64,000 nucleotides of DNA from Rhizobium nepotum 39/7. Lineage in GTDB: Bacteria > Pseudomonadota > Alphaproteobacteria > Rhizobiales > Rhizobiaceae. The stretch spans positions 303,583 to 367,582 of the forward strand of contig NZ_JWJH01000012.1 in NCBI RefSeq assembly GCF_000949865.1, written 5' to 3'. A program made the translations under genes and the position numbers. How positions within the stretch are numbered: position 1 is the first letter of the stretch; the number at the start of each line of letters is the position of its first letter. Under the pieces are notes generated by a model. It was not told the DNA's origin and searched no databases. It saw only the letters and a program-made list of their open reading frames with translations. Below are positions 1 to 9,968 of this stretch, piece after piece.

Positions 1-1334
<1,334 letters not shown>

Positions 1335-1341
1335 CGAACAT

Positions 1342-1357
1342 ATAATCCACAGGTTAT
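1342..1357. promoter_or_regulatory. PcaQ binding site in the pcaQ-pcaD gap
   Basis: The 16 bases read ATAATC-CACA-GGTTAT. This fits the interrupted palindrome ATAACC-N4-GGTTAA known for PcaQ with one mismatch in the left arm and one at the right end. It lies between the divergent pcaQ and pcaD starts, 73 bases before pcaD, the position expected for a LysR-type activator site. Confidence 0.75.
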
Positions 1358-1429
1358 AATTTTCACCGATAATGTCATTTTACTTAACCGGAACGCGCTT
1401 GCAATATCAGCAACAGGAGGAAGTACACC

Positions 1430-2227
1430 ATGCATTTTCTGCGCTGTGGCAAAAACGCGATCCATTACCGTGCGCACGGACTGGAAAGCGGCAGGCCGGT
1501 CATCGCCTTCATCAATTCGCTGGGCACCGATTTCCGCATCTGGGATGCGGTGATCGAGACGCTCGGCAACGACTACGCTTTCGTCCTGCACGACAAGCGC
1601 GGCCATGGCCTATCCGATATCGGCCACCCTCCCTATTCGATAGACGACCATGTCGACGATATTATCGCCATCCTCGATCATCTTTCCGTCAAAAAAGCGG
1701 TCATCTGGGGTCTTTCGGTCGGGGGACTGATCGCGCAGGGGCTTTATGCCCGCCGTCCCGATCTCGTGGCCGCCCTGGTGCTCAGCAACACCGCCCACAG
1801 GATCGGCACTGCCGAGATGTGGAACGCGCGCATCGACAAGATCGCCACTGACGGCCTTGCCTCGCTGATCGATCCGGTGATGGAACGCTGGTTCACATCA
1901 GCCTTCCGCCATCAGGACAATGTGGCCTATGCGGGCGCGCGCAACATGCTTTCCCAACAGCCGGAGGCCGGATACAGCGGCACCTGCGCCGCCATTCGCG
2001 ATGCGGATTTCACGCGCGAAGCGGGCCGCATCGCCGTGCCGACGCTTTGCGTGGCGGGCGATCAGGACGGCTCGACCCCGCCTGCGCTGGTGCAGTCGCT
2101 GGCGGATCTCATTCCCACCAGCCGCTTCGTCACCATCGCTGATTGCGGCCATATTCCATGCCTTGAACAGCCGCCTGCCTACGCACGGGCGGGCGGCGAT
2201 TTTCTCAAGACCTTGCCGGAGCACTGA
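1430..2227 (+). CDS. pcaD: 3-oxoadipate enol-lactonase PcaD
   Basis: A 265-residue alpha/beta hydrolase that opens beta-ketoadipate enol-lactone to beta-ketoadipate, the last step encoded in this operon. Seen directly: the oxyanion-hole region FINSLGTDFRIW (residues 27-38), the HDKRGHGLSD strand-turn motif (54-63), the nucleophile elbow GLSVGG with Ser96, an acid-loop candidate in AGDQDGSTPP and the catalytic His in DCGHIPCLEQP near the C-terminus. The start is preceded by AGGAGG. First gene of pcaDCHGB; 3 bases separate it from pcaC. Length and triad fit the family exactly. Confidence 0.95.
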   Translation: MHFLRCGKNAIHYRAHGLESGRPVIAFINSLGTDFRIWDAVIETLGNDYAFVLHDKRGHGLSDIGHPPYSIDDHVDDIIAILDHLSVKKAVIWGLSVGGLIAQGLYARRPDLVAALVLSNTAHRIGTAEMWNARIDKIATDGLASLIDPVMERWFTSAFRHQDNVAYAGARNMLSQQPEAGYSGTCAAIRDADFTREAGRIAVPTLCVAGDQDGSTPPALVQSLADLIPTSRFVTIADCGHIPCLEQPPAYARAGGDFLKTLPEH

Positions 2228-2230
2228 CAG

Positions 2231-2650
2231 ATGGCGGACAATATCGACAAGAACGAAAGATTCGAGCAGGGCATGAAAACCCGCCGCGCCGTGCTTGGTG
2301 ACGCCCATGTCGACCGCGCGCAGACGGTGGCGACCGGGTTCGACCAGCCATTCCAGCAGCTCATCACCGAAGCGGCCTGGGGCACGGTATGGTCCGGCAA
2401 CCACTGGACGAAGCGCGAGCGCTCGATGGTCACCATCGCCTTGCTTGCCGCACTCGGCCAGGACGAGGAGCTTGCCATGCATGTGCGCGCCACCGCCAAT
2501 ACCGGCGCCACCGAGGCGGATATCCGCGAAGCGCTGCTGCATGTCGCGATCTATGCCGGCGTGCCCGCCGCCAACCACGCATTCAAGACCGCCAAGCTTG
2601 CTCTGGCCGGAATGAAGGCCGATAGTTCCAGCGAGGAGGAGACGAAATGA
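2231..2650 (+). CDS. pcaC: 4-carboxymuconolactone decarboxylase PcaC
   Basis: A 139-residue single-domain protein of the carboxymuconolactone decarboxylase family. It converts gamma-carboxymuconolactone to the enol-lactone used by PcaD. The core helices with [19 protein letters not shown] and the conserved tail region [23 protein letters not shown] are intact. In some bacteria this domain is fused to PcaD (PcaL); here the two are separate neighbours. Its 3' end overlaps the pcaH start by 4 bases, pointing to coupled translation. Confidence 0.94.
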   Translation: MADNIDKNERFEQGMKTRRAVLGDAHVDRAQTVATGFDQPFQQLITEAAWGTVWSGNHWTKRERSMVTIALLAALGQDEELAMHVRATANTGATEADIREALLHVAIYAGVPAANHAFKTAKLALAGMKADSSSEEETK

Positions 2651-3387
2651 GCAATACAAAGCCCGAAACCGGGCCGTTCTTCGCACGCGACCGCGATATC
2701 CATCCGCTGGCCTATGCCCCCGGATACAAGACCTCGATCCTGCGTTCGCCGCAGCGCGCCCTGATTTCGCTGGAAGGCACCAAAAGCGAGATCACCGGGC
2801 CGGTCTTCGGCCACAGCCTGCTGAACGCGCTGGATAACGACCTGATCCTCAATTACGCCCGCCCCGGTGAAATGCCGATCGGCCCGCGAATTCTGGTCCA
2901 TGGCCGGGTGCTGGACGAGCGCGGCCGCGGCGTGGACGGCGCGCTGGTGGAGTTCTGGCAGGCCAATGCCGGCGGGCGTTATCGTCACAAGAAAGAAACC
3001 TATCTCGCCGCCATCGATCCGAATTTCGGGGGCGTCGGCCGCACGATCACGGATGAGAACGGTTATTACTGGTTCAAGACCATTCAGCCGGGCGCTTATC
3101 CCTGGCCGAACGGCGTCAATGACTGGCGGCCCGCCCATATTCACTTCTCGGTCTTCGGCCACGGTTTTGCCCAGCGGCTGATCACCCAGATGTATTTCGA
3201 GGGCGATCCGCTGATCTGGAAATGTCCGATCGTCAAAACCATTCCGGACGAGGATGCGATCAAGCGGCTGATCGCACCGCTCGACATGAATTCGAACATT
3301 CCGATGGACATGCTGGCATACAAATTCGACATCGTGCTTCGCGGCCGCCGCTCCACATTTTTCGAAAACCGCAAGGAAGGTAACTGA
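2647..3387 (+). CDS. pcaH: Protocatechuate 3,4-dioxygenase beta subunit PcaH
   Basis: A 246-residue intradiol dioxygenase subunit that carries the non-haem ferric iron and cleaves protocatechuate between its two hydroxyls. The iron ligand motif is visible in the second half: the Tyr of [20 protein letters not shown] and the His-x-His pair of AHIH; the other Tyr ligand is expected in the GRYRH region. It has the extended N-terminal arm typical of beta subunits. The gene overlaps pcaC and is followed after 2 bases by pcaG, so the two subunits are made side by side. Confidence 0.95.
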   Translation: MSNTKPETGPFFARDRDIHPLAYAPGYKTSILRSPQRALISLEGTKSEITGPVFGHSLLNALDNDLILNYARPGEMPIGPRILVHGRVLDERGRGVDGALVEFWQANAGGRYRHKKETYLAAIDPNFGGVGRTITDENGYYWFKTIQPGAYPWPNGVNDWRPAHIHFSVFGHGFAQRLITQMYFEGDPLIWKCPIVKTIPDEDAIKRLIAPLDMNSNIPMDMLAYKFDIVLRGRRSTFFENRKEGN

Positions 3388-3389
3388 TC

Positions 3390-4010
3390 ATGGTCCAGCC
3401 ACTCGGTTATCTCAAGGAATCGGCCTCGCAAACGGCAGGGCCATATGTCCATATCGGCTGCACCCCCAATTTCGTCGGCATAGAAGGCATATTCGAAAAG
3501 GATCTCGGCTCCGGCGCGCTCTACAACGACAAGGCCCGTGGCGAACGCATCAGCGTGCGCGGCACAGTCTATGACGGCGCTGGCATGCCGCTGAAGGACG
3601 CCCTGATCGAGATCTGGCAGGCGGATACGGACGGTTATTACAACAGCCCCAGCGAGACGCGCGGCAAGGCGGACCCGAATTTCACCGGCTGGGGCCGCTC
3701 GCCGGGCGACATGGATACCGGAGAATTCGTTTTCGAAACGATCAAGCCCGGCAAGGTGCCGTTCAGGGATGGCAGGCCCATGGCGCCGCACATCACTTTC
3801 TGGATCGTGGCGCGCGGCATCAATATCGGCCTGCAGACCCGCATGTATTTTCCCGAGGAGCACGAGGCCAATGCAGCCGACCCGGTTCTTGCCCGCGTCG
3901 AGCAGAAAAGCCGCATCGCCACGCTTGTCGCCAAAAAGGAGGAAGGAAACATCTATCGTTTCGATATCCGCCTTCAGGGCGAGGGCGAAACCGTGTTTTT
4001 CGACATCTGA
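3390..4010 (+). CDS. pcaG: Protocatechuate 3,4-dioxygenase alpha subunit PcaG
   Basis: A 206-residue partner of PcaH with the same intradiol dioxygenase fold but lacking the His-x-His iron pair, as expected for the non-catalytic alpha chain. Features seen: an N-terminal segment with GPYVHIGCTPNF, the core ALIEIWQADTDGYYNSP shared with PcaH, and GRPMAPHITFWIVARGIN where the beta chain has its ligands. Translation follows pcaH directly, with a GGAAGG ribosome site inside the 3' end of pcaH. Confidence 0.94.
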   Translation: MVQPLGYLKESASQTAGPYVHIGCTPNFVGIEGIFEKDLGSGALYNDKARGERISVRGTVYDGAGMPLKDALIEIWQADTDGYYNSPSETRGKADPNFTGWGRSPGDMDTGEFVFETIKPGKVPFRDGRPMAPHITFWIVARGINIGLQTRMYFPEEHEANAADPVLARVEQKSRIATLVAKKEEGNIYRFDIRLQGEGETVFFDI

Positions 4011-4028
4011 GCGGAGCCGTAACCTGAG

Positions 4029-5090
4029 ATGAGCCTTTCCCCCTTCGAACATCCGTTTCTCTCCGGCCTTTTCGGCGACAGCGAAATCATCGAGCTGTTT
4101 TCGGCCAAAGCGGATATCGACGCCATGATCCGCTTCGAGACGGCGCTGGCGCAGGCGGAAGCCGGGGCGGGTGTCATTGCAGCAGATGCGGCGGACGCGA
4201 TCGTCTCGGGGCTTTCGGATTTTGCCGCCGATATCACCGCCCTTCGCCATGGCGTTGCCAAAGATGGCGTCGTGGTGCCTGAACTCATCAGGCAAATGCG
4301 CGCGGCGGTCGCGGGTGCTGCGGCGGAAAAGCTGCATTTCGGCGCAACCAGCCAGGATGTCATCGATACCAGCCTGATGTTGCGGCTGAAGGCGGCGGTG
4401 GAAATCATCGCGGCCCGGCTCGGCCGTCTTGTCGATACACTCAGTGATATCTCAGCCCGCGACGGCGGCAACCCGCTGACGGGATATACCCGCATGCAGG
4501 CCGCCATCACCATCACCGTCTCCGACAGGGTGGCGAGCTGGATCGATCCGCTGGAACGGCACCTGGTGCGGATCGATACCTTTTTGCAGAACGGTTTTGC
4601 TGTTCAGTTCGGCGGCGCGGCCGGTACGCTGGAAAAGCTCGGCGACAAGGCCGGTGCGGTGCGCGCCGATCTTGCCAGGCGGCTCGGCCTTTCCAACCGA
4701 CCGCAATGGCACAGCCAACGCGACGGCATCGTCGAATTTGGCAATCTGCTGTCGCTCGTCACCGGAACGCTCGGCAAGTTCGGGCAGGACATCGCGCTTC
4801 TGGCCGAAATCGGCGCGGAAATCCGCATGAGCGGCGGTGGCGGTTCGTCGGCCATGCCGCACAAGCAGAACCCGGTCAATGCGGAAACACTGGTGACGCT
4901 GGCACGCTTCAACGCCGTACAGATTTCAGCGTTGCACCAGTCTCTCGTCCACGAGCAGGAACGCTCGGGCGCGGGCTGGATGCTCGAATGGATGTCGCTG
5001 CCGCAAATGGTGACGGCAACGGGGTCCTCTCTGCTGATCGCCGAGCGCCTCGCCGCGCAGATCGACCGGCTGGGAGCAGGCGAAGAATAG
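4029..5090 (+). CDS. pcaB: 3-carboxy-cis,cis-muconate cycloisomerase PcaB
   Basis: A 353-residue member of the fumarase/aspartase superfamily that lactonises beta-carboxymuconate, the ring-cleavage product. The superfamily signature is present as GGGGSSAMPHKQNPVNAE (about residues 267-284), whose loop serine acts as catalytic base. An N-terminal segment FSAKADIDAMIRFETALAQAEA and the region GATSQDVIDTS near residue 110 complete the family pattern. Length is the usual 350. Last gene of the pca operon; no strong terminator follows, only a short GAGCG/CGCTC stem about 30 bases after the stop. Confidence 0.94.
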   Translation: MSLSPFEHPFLSGLFGDSEIIELFSAKADIDAMIRFETALAQAEAGAGVIAADAADAIVSGLSDFAADITALRHGVAKDGVVVPELIRQMRAAVAGAAAEKLHFGATSQDVIDTSLMLRLKAAVEIIAARLGRLVDTLSDISARDGGNPLTGYTRMQAAITITVSDRVASWIDPLERHLVRIDTFLQNGFAVQFGGAAGTLEKLGDKAGAVRADLARRLGLSNRPQWHSQRDGIVEFGNLLSLVTGTLGKFGQDIALLAEIGAEIRMSGGGGSSAMPHKQNPVNAETLVTLARFNAVQISALHQSLVHEQERSGAGWMLEWMSLPQMVTATGSSLLIAERLAAQIDRLGAGEE

Positions 5091-5458
5091 CGCAAGGAAC
5101 AACTGGTTTTTCGCAGAAATGAGCGATTTGCGAACGCTCTTTCGACAATTCGGGAACGGTGCAGACGCACATCGAAAACGCTTGCGCTATTTCACATTAG
5201 CCATTGATAAAAAACGGCTTTCCTGAACAGTTCGACTAACAAAAAAATGATTTTCAAGCTGTTTTTAACCGGAGTTGGCGCTTGACATAAAATTGAACTA
5301 ACTGGTACAAACATTTCAAATAATACTGCGCGGCGATAAGGGGTATTGAGCTTTCGCGGCGCGGCAAAAACAAACGGAGGGCTTTGGAGCGATAGGTTTC
5401 CAAAGCGATGCGAGCAAGGCGAAACGCCTGTTCGGACCCGAACGGGTTGGGAGGAAAT
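5091..5458. other. Intergenic region: promoter and leader of the PAAT transporter operon
   Basis: No gene is seen in these 368 bases. The AT-rich centre holds a -35-like TTGACA (5282-5287), followed after 18 bases by TACAAA as a possible -10. A palindromic operator overlaps that spacer and -10. The transcribed leader then has three hairpins in series: GCTTTGGA/TCCAAAGC (5381-5406), AGGCG/CGCCT (5417-5429) and GTTCG/CGAAC (5430-5443). These end just before the GGGAGGA ribosome site of the first permease. Confidence 0.6.
5296..5311. promoter_or_regulatory. Candidate TetR operator, copy 1
   Basis: Contains ACTAACTGGT (5297-5306), a near-perfect palindrome of the form ACYARYTRGT followed by ACA. 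The longer pattern AACYAAYTRGTACAWA is shared with 10685-10700 in the tetR/dehydratase gap. It overlaps the -35/-10 spacer of the transporter promoter, a typical repressor position. Confidence 0.55.
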
Positions 5459-6127
5459 ATGTCTTACAGTCTCGATTTTTCGGCGGTCATAGACCGCCTG
5501 CCCGAGCTGCTTCTGGCCTGTCTTGCAACGATCGGCCTTGCAATCGCTGGCATGTCGCTCGCCACCGTCATCGGGGTTCTCGGCGTCGTCGCCCGCCGCT
5601 CGCGTTTCAAGCTACTGCGCGGTCTGGTCATCGGTTTTGTGGAGGCCATCCGCAACACGCCGTTTCTGGTGCAGATATTCTTCATCTTCTTCGCCCTGCC
5701 GCAGATCGGCATCAAGCTCAACCCCACGACCACCGCCATCATCGCGCTGGCGCTGAACGGCGGCGCCTACGCCATTGAAATCATTCGCGGCGGCGTGGAT
5801 TCCATTCCCAAGGGGCAGGTTGAAGCGGGATTGGCGCTCGGCCTGCGCCGGGCGCAGATCTTCCGGCACATCATTCTCAAGCCGGCGTTGCGCGCGGTTT
5901 ATCCCTCGCTCACCAGCCAGTTCATCATGCTGACGCTGACCACCTCGGTCTGCACCTCAATCGCGGCTTACGAGCTGACTTCGGTCGCGCAGCAGATCGA
6001 AGCGGACACCTTCCGCTCGTTTGAGGTCTATTTCTCGATCACGCTGCTTTATCTGGTCATTTCCTCGCTGATGATGGGCATTTTTTCCCTCATCTCCCGC
6101 ACATCGTTCAGCTATCCGGTCAAGTGA
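5459..6127 (+). CDS. ABC transporter permease, polar amino acid (HisM/GlnP) type
   Basis: A 222-residue inner-membrane permease with about five hydrophobic segments and the His/Glu/Gln-type permease motif (EAIRNTPFLVQIFFIFFALP early, EAGLALGLRRAQIFRHIILKPALR as the ATPase-contacting EAA loop). The ATG was chosen because GGGAGGA stands seven bases upstream; an upstream in-frame ATG would translate through the leader hairpins. First gene of a permease-permease-binding protein-ATPase operon set between pca genes and shikimate/quinate genes. The substrate is therefore probably a hydroaromatic acid rather than an amino acid (inference). Confidence 0.88.
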   Translation: MSYSLDFSAVIDRLPELLLACLATIGLAIAGMSLATVIGVLGVVARRSRFKLLRGLVIGFVEAIRNTPFLVQIFFIFFALPQIGIKLNPTTTAIIALALNGGAYAIEIIRGGVDSIPKGQVEAGLALGLRRAQIFRHIILKPALRAVYPSLTSQFIMLTLTTSVCTSIAAYELTSVAQQIEADTFRSFEVYFSITLLYLVISSLMMGIFSLISRTSFSYPVK

Positions 6128-6137
6128 GGAAAAGACA

Positions 6138-6788
6138 ATGGCATCCATCGGTCCCAACGAACTCTTCTTCCTGCTGCAAGGCCTGAAATGGACCCTTGCG
6201 CTGACCCTGATCGGCTTTATCGGCGGCGGCGTTTTCGGCCTTTGCATAGCGCTCGGCCGCGTGGCCGAAAGCCCGGCGATCCAGCGCGCCAGCACCGGCT
6301 ACATTGCGGTCTTCCAGGGCACACCGCTCCTGATGCAGCTCTTCGTCGTTTATTACGGCGTGGCGCTTGCGGGGCTGAATGTCGATGCCTGGATCGCGGT
6401 CGCCATCGCATTCACGCTGCATGCCAGCGCCTTTCTGGGTGAAATCTGGCGCGGTGGCATCCAGGCGGTGCCGAAAGGCCAGACCGAAGCCGCCAACGCG
6501 CTCGGCCTGCATTACGTGTCGCGAATGAAGGACGTGGTTCTGCCGCAGGCCTTCAAGATATCACTGCCCGCCACCATCGGTTTTCTGGTGCAGCTCATCA
6601 AGGGCACGTCGCTCGCCGCCATCGTCGGTTTCGTCGAACTGTCCCGCGCCGGTCAGATCGTCTCCAACCAGACGTTCCGCCCGCTGACTGTCTTTGCCAT
6701 CGTCGGCATCATGTATTTCCTGATCTGCTGGCCGCTTTCCCTGTGGGGCGCTGGCGTCGAAAAGCGGATGCAAGCCGCTTCCCGCTAA
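6138..6788 (+). CDS. ABC transporter permease, polar amino acid type, second subunit
   Basis: A 216-residue partner of the preceding permease, 10 bases downstream. It shows the same layout: VFQGTPLLMQLFVVYYG after the first membrane spans and the EAA loop EAANALGLHYVSRMKDVVLPQAFK that docks on the ATPase. The two permeases likely form a heterodimer. An AGGAAAAG ribosome site precedes the ATG. Nothing unusual in length or composition. Confidence 0.88.
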   Translation: MASIGPNELFFLLQGLKWTLALTLIGFIGGGVFGLCIALGRVAESPAIQRASTGYIAVFQGTPLLMQLFVVYYGVALAGLNVDAWIAVAIAFTLHASAFLGEIWRGGIQAVPKGQTEAANALGLHYVSRMKDVVLPQAFKISLPATIGFLVQLIKGTSLAAIVGFVELSRAGQIVSNQTFRPLTVFAIVGIMYFLICWPLSLWGAGVEKRMQAASR

Positions 6789-6831
6789 TACCCATCAACA
6801 TGTCATCAAGCTTTGTAAGGAGGAGCAAAAG

Positions 6832-7668
6832 ATGAAATCCAACGGTAAATTCTCACGTCGCACCCTGCTCGCGCTCGCCGCGGCAACGGTCGCCCTGCCC
6901 TTTATCGCACCGGTCGATGCCTTCGCCGGCACGGTCGATGAGGCCAAGGCCAAGGGCAAGGTCGTGATCGGCATCCAAGGCGACAATTCGCCATGGGGAT
7001 TCGTCAATTCGAGTGGTGTGCAGGATGGCCTCGATGCGGATATCGGCAAGGCCTTTGCCGAATATCTCGGCGTCAAGGTCGAGTTCGTGCCGCTCGCCGT
7101 GGCGAACCGCATCCCGGCCCTGCTCACCGGCAAGGTCGATCTGCTGTTCGCAACCATGGGCATGACCGCCGAGCGCGCCAAGACAATCCAGTATTCCAAG
7201 CCCTATGCCGGTAACGTGCTTTCCGTCTACGGCCCCAAGGACAAGAAGATCGGCAACTATGACGATCTGACCGGCGTTTCGGTCGGCGTTCCGAAGTCCA
7301 GTGCCATGGACACGGCAATCACGGCAGGTGCAGGCTCCAAGGCCAAGATCCTGCGCTTTGACGATGACGCCGCCAATATTCAGGCGCTGATTTCCGGCCA
7401 GGTCGAGGCCGTTGGCGGCAACCAGTTTTATGGCGACCGACTCAATCAGGCTGCCGAAGGCAAATACGAGCCGAAGTTCGACCTGACGACGCTTTACAAC
7501 GGCGCCGGCACCCGTCCAGGCGAAAAGGACTGGAACGAGAGCGTCAACGCCTTCCTCGACAAGATCAAGTCGGATGGCCAGCTGGCCAAAATCTACGACA
7601 AGTGGATGAAGCGCGAAGTTCCCGCTTTCCCGGAAAGCCTGCCCGATATTCCTTTCACCGTGAAGTGA
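6832..7668 (+). CDS. ABC transporter substrate-binding protein, polar amino acid family
   Basis: A 278-residue periplasmic binding protein (solute-binding family 3). The N-terminus FSRRTLLALAA carries a twin-arginine, so export may be by Tat; a signal peptidase site after DAFA is likely. The binding-protein pattern follows: GKVVIGIQGDNSPWGF, DGLDADIGKAFAEYLG, LLTGKVDLLFATMGMTAERAK. Note the DNSPWGF in place of the usual aromatic-rich amino-acid site. GGAGGAG precedes the ATG. Its own stop codon is followed, in the same frame, by a second diverged copy of the last 39 codons (see the remnant entry). Substrate unknown; context suggests quinate, shikimate or dehydroshikimate. Confidence 0.85.
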   Translation: MKSNGKFSRRTLLALAAATVALPFIAPVDAFAGTVDEAKAKGKVVIGIQGDNSPWGFVNSSGVQDGLDADIGKAFAEYLGVKVEFVPLAVANRIPALLTGKVDLLFATMGMTAERAKTIQYSKPYAGNVLSVYGPKDKKIGNYDDLTGVSVGVPKSSAMDTAITAGAGSKAKILRFDDDAANIQALISGQVEAVGGNQFYGDRLNQAAEGKYEPKFDLTTLYNGAGTRPGEKDWNESVNAFLDKIKSDGQLAKIYDKWMKREVPAFPESLPDIPFTVK

Positions 7669-7791
7669 GGGATTGATCTCGACCAGATCAAGGTGAATGG
7701 CGACCTCGCAAAGGTCTACGCCAGGTGGATGAAACGGGAAGCGCCGCAGTTACCGACGTCGCTTCCCGACATTCCCTACACCGTCAACTAA
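7669..7791 (+). pseudogene. Remnant of a second binding-protein gene (C-terminal 39 codons)
   Basis: Directly after the TGA of the binding-protein gene, the same frame stays open to a TAA at 7789-7791. It reads as a diverged copy of that protein's C-terminus: [13 protein letters not shown] and [10 protein letters not shown] against QLAKIYDKWMKRE and SLPDIPFTVK. There is no start codon or ribosome site of its own. The divergence argues for the relic of an old paralogue lost by deletion rather than a fresh duplication. Low-level TGA readthrough would add a second tail to the binding protein, but nothing here shows that it happens. Confidence 0.75.
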
Positions 7792-7820
7792 CGCTGCTTC
7801 CCAGCATGAAGGAAAGTTCC

Positions 7821-8582
7821 ATGTCGCAATCCTCCGCCGCACAGGCTCCGCTGATCGCCCTTGAAGGGGTTGGGAAGTGGTATGGAGCCTTCCATGCGCT
7901 TAAAGGCGTCAACATGACGGTTCGCAAAGGCGAAAAAATCGTTCTTTGCGGCCCGTCCGGTTCGGGAAAATCCACCCTTATCCGCTGTATCAACCATCTG
8001 GAGGAAATCCAGGAGGGCAAGATCACGGTCGAGGGCACTACGCTGTCGGATTCCAGCCGCGCCATCGATGCGGTTCGCCGCGAAGTGGGCATGGTGTTCC
8101 AGAGCTTCAATCTCTTCCCGCACAAGACCATCATGGAAAACTGCACGCTTGCACCCATGCGGGTGAAGGGCCTGTCGAAAGCCGATGCGGAAGCCACCGC
8201 GCGCAAATATCTGGAACGCGTGCGCATTCTCAATCAGGCCGATAAATATCCGGCGCAGCTTTCCGGCGGCCAGCAGCAGCGCGCGGCAATTGCCCGTGCG
8301 CTCTGCATGGAACCGAAGGCCATGCTGTTCGATGAGCCGACCTCGGCGCTCGATCCGGAAATGGTCAAGGAAGTGCTCGACACGATGATCGGCCTTGCCC
8401 GCGACGGTATGACGATGATCTGCGTGACCCATGAAATGGGCTTTGCCCGCCAGGTCGCCGACCGCGTGGTCTTCATGTCGGAAGGCGAGATCATCGAGGA
8501 AGGCCCGCCGGACGAGTTCTTCCGCGATCCCAAGCACCAGCGCACCCGCACCTTCCTCGGCGAGATTCTCGCCCATCACTGA
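7821..8582 (+). CDS. ABC transporter ATP-binding protein, polar amino acid type
   Basis: A 253-residue ATPase with Walker [11 protein letters not shown]-loop [11 protein letters not shown], signature LSGGQQQR, Walker [15 protein letters not shown] and the switch His in CVTHEMGFA, matching the GlnQ/HisP group. The ATG at 7821 was preferred because AAGGAA stands eight bases before it; an ATG five codons upstream is possible. It follows the binding-protein remnant and completes the four-gene transporter. Confidence 0.9.
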   Translation: MSQSSAAQAPLIALEGVGKWYGAFHALKGVNMTVRKGEKIVLCGPSGSGKSTLIRCINHLEEIQEGKITVEGTTLSDSSRAIDAVRREVGMVFQSFNLFPHKTIMENCTLAPMRVKGLSKADAEATARKYLERVRILNQADKYPAQLSGGQQQRAAIARALCMEPKAMLFDEPTSALDPEMVKEVLDTMIGLARDGMTMICVTHEMGFARQVADRVVFMSEGEIIEEGPPDEFFRDPKHQRTRTFLGEILAHH

Positions 8583-8640
8583 TGGTTTTCCAGAACCGAC
8601 AGGCAGGCGGGGATTATCCCCGTCTCTCCCACCCCGTCCG

Positions 8641-9528
8641 ATGAGCGATGACCTGATCATGACAGACACAAAATCCTTCAAGGTTGCCCTGATCGGCGCC
8701 GACATACAGCTTTCCAAATCTCCAGCGCTGCATATGCGCGAAGGCGCGGCCCACGGCCTCGATTATTCCTATGAGCTTGTCGACGTCGTGGCGCGCAATG
8801 TGGCCGAGAGCGCACTTGCCGATCTGCTCGACGAGCTGGAAGCGCGCGGCTTTGCTGGCACCAACATCACCCATCCCTTCAAGCAGGCGGTGCTTCCGCA
8901 CCTGCATGAATTATCCGACGATGCCCGCATGCTCGGCGCGGTAAATACCGTCGTCTTCAAGGACGGACGCCGCATAGGGCACAATACGGACTGGTACGGC
9001 TTTTACGAAAGCTTCGTGCGTGGCCTGCCGGATGCGAAACGTGACCGGGCGCTGCTGATCGGCGCCGGGGGTGCTGGCGTTGCGGTGGCCCATGCAGCGT
9101 TGAAACTCGGCATTGGCCGTCTCGATATCTGCGACCGCGATCTTGGCCGTGCCGAGCGGCTGGCTGGCGAACTCAACGGCCGTTTTGGCGAAGGCCGCGC
9201 CTTTGCCGTGAATGATCCGGCGGCGTCCCTCCCCTTCGCGGACGGGTTGATCCACGCCACGCCGATGGGCATGCCCGCCCATCCCGGCATGCCGGTAGAG
9301 GCAGATCTCCTCGAACAACGGCACTGGGTGGCCGATATCGTCTATATGCCGCTCGTGACCGAGCTTCTGGCGACGGCGGCCAGAAAAGGCTGTCGCACCT
9401 TGCCCGGCGGTGGCATGACCGTGTTTCAGGCTGTCGGTGCATTTCGCCTGTTCTGCGGCCGCGAGCCGGATCCTGCGCGCATGACCGCGCATTTCACCGA
9501 GCTTTGCATGGCGGAGGGGGTGGCGTGA
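8641..9528 (+). CDS. Shikimate/quinate 5-dehydrogenase-like protein
   Basis: A 295-residue member of the AroE/YdiB family. Substrate-binding N-domain: [12 protein letters not shown] (the SKSP serine pair contacts the shikimate carboxylate) and [11 protein letters not shown] with the catalytic Lys. NAD(P)-binding C-domain: [12 protein letters not shown]. Asp of GHNTDW completes the active site. Since it sits among catabolic genes rather than with aro biosynthesis, oxidation of quinate or shikimate is more likely than the biosynthetic direction (inference). An ATG six codons later (8659) is an alternative start; neither has a strong ribosome site. Its TGA overlaps the GTG start of the dehydroquinase. 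Confidence 0.85.
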   Translation: MSDDLIMTDTKSFKVALIGADIQLSKSPALHMREGAAHGLDYSYELVDVVARNVAESALADLLDELEARGFAGTNITHPFKQAVLPHLHELSDDARMLGAVNTVVFKDGRRIGHNTDWYGFYESFVRGLPDAKRDRALLIGAGGAGVAVAHAALKLGIGRLDICDRDLGRAERLAGELNGRFGEGRAFAVNDPAASLPFADGLIHATPMGMPAHPGMPVEADLLEQRHWVADIVYMPLVTELLATAARKGCRTLPGGGMTVFQAVGAFRLFCGREPDPARMTAHFTELCMAEGVA

Positions 9529-9968
9529 GCCTTTTCACCATCCTCAACGGGCCGAACCTCAATCTGCTCGGCCAGCGCCAACCGGAAATCTACGGCTACG
9601 AGACGATGGCCGATGTGGAGGGCACTTGCCGCAAAATAGCAGAAGCCGCAGGCCACGAGATATTCTTCGCCCAGAGCAACCGGGAATATGAGCTGATCGA
9701 CTGGATCCACGCGGCGCGCGGCACATCGGCGGGCATCGTCATCAATCCCGGCGCCTTTACCCACACCTCGGTGGCGATCCTCGATGCGCTCAACGCCTTC
9801 GAAGGGCCGGTGATCGAGGTTCACATTTCCAACATCCACAAACGCGAGGTTTTCCGCCACCATTCCTATGTCTCGACACGCGCCGAAGGCGTGATCGCCG
9901 GTCTCGGCATCGAAGGTTACGGGGTGGCGCTCAGCCACCTCATCGGCCGTCTTTCCCGATCGTCGTGA
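9525..9968 (+). CDS. aroQ: Type II 3-dehydroquinate dehydratase
   Basis: A 147-residue type II dehydroquinase that interconverts 3-dehydroquinate and 3-dehydroshikimate. Family landmarks: [18 protein letters not shown] (with the catalytic Tyr), [17 protein letters not shown], and the C-terminal [17 protein letters not shown] with the catalytic His. GTG start chosen because GGAGGGGG lies directly upstream and the GTGA overlaps the previous stop. In this setting (called quiB or qutE-like elsewhere) it would serve quinate catabolism rather than aromatic amino acid synthesis. The last 29 bases overlap the convergent tetR gene. Confidence 0.92.
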   Translation: MSLFTILNGPNLNLLGQRQPEIYGYETMADVEGTCRKIAEAAGHEIFFAQSNREYELIDWIHAARGTSAGIVINPGAFTHTSVAILDALNAFEGPVIEVHISNIHKREVFRHHSYVSTRAEGVIAGLGIEGYGVALSHLIGRLSRSS

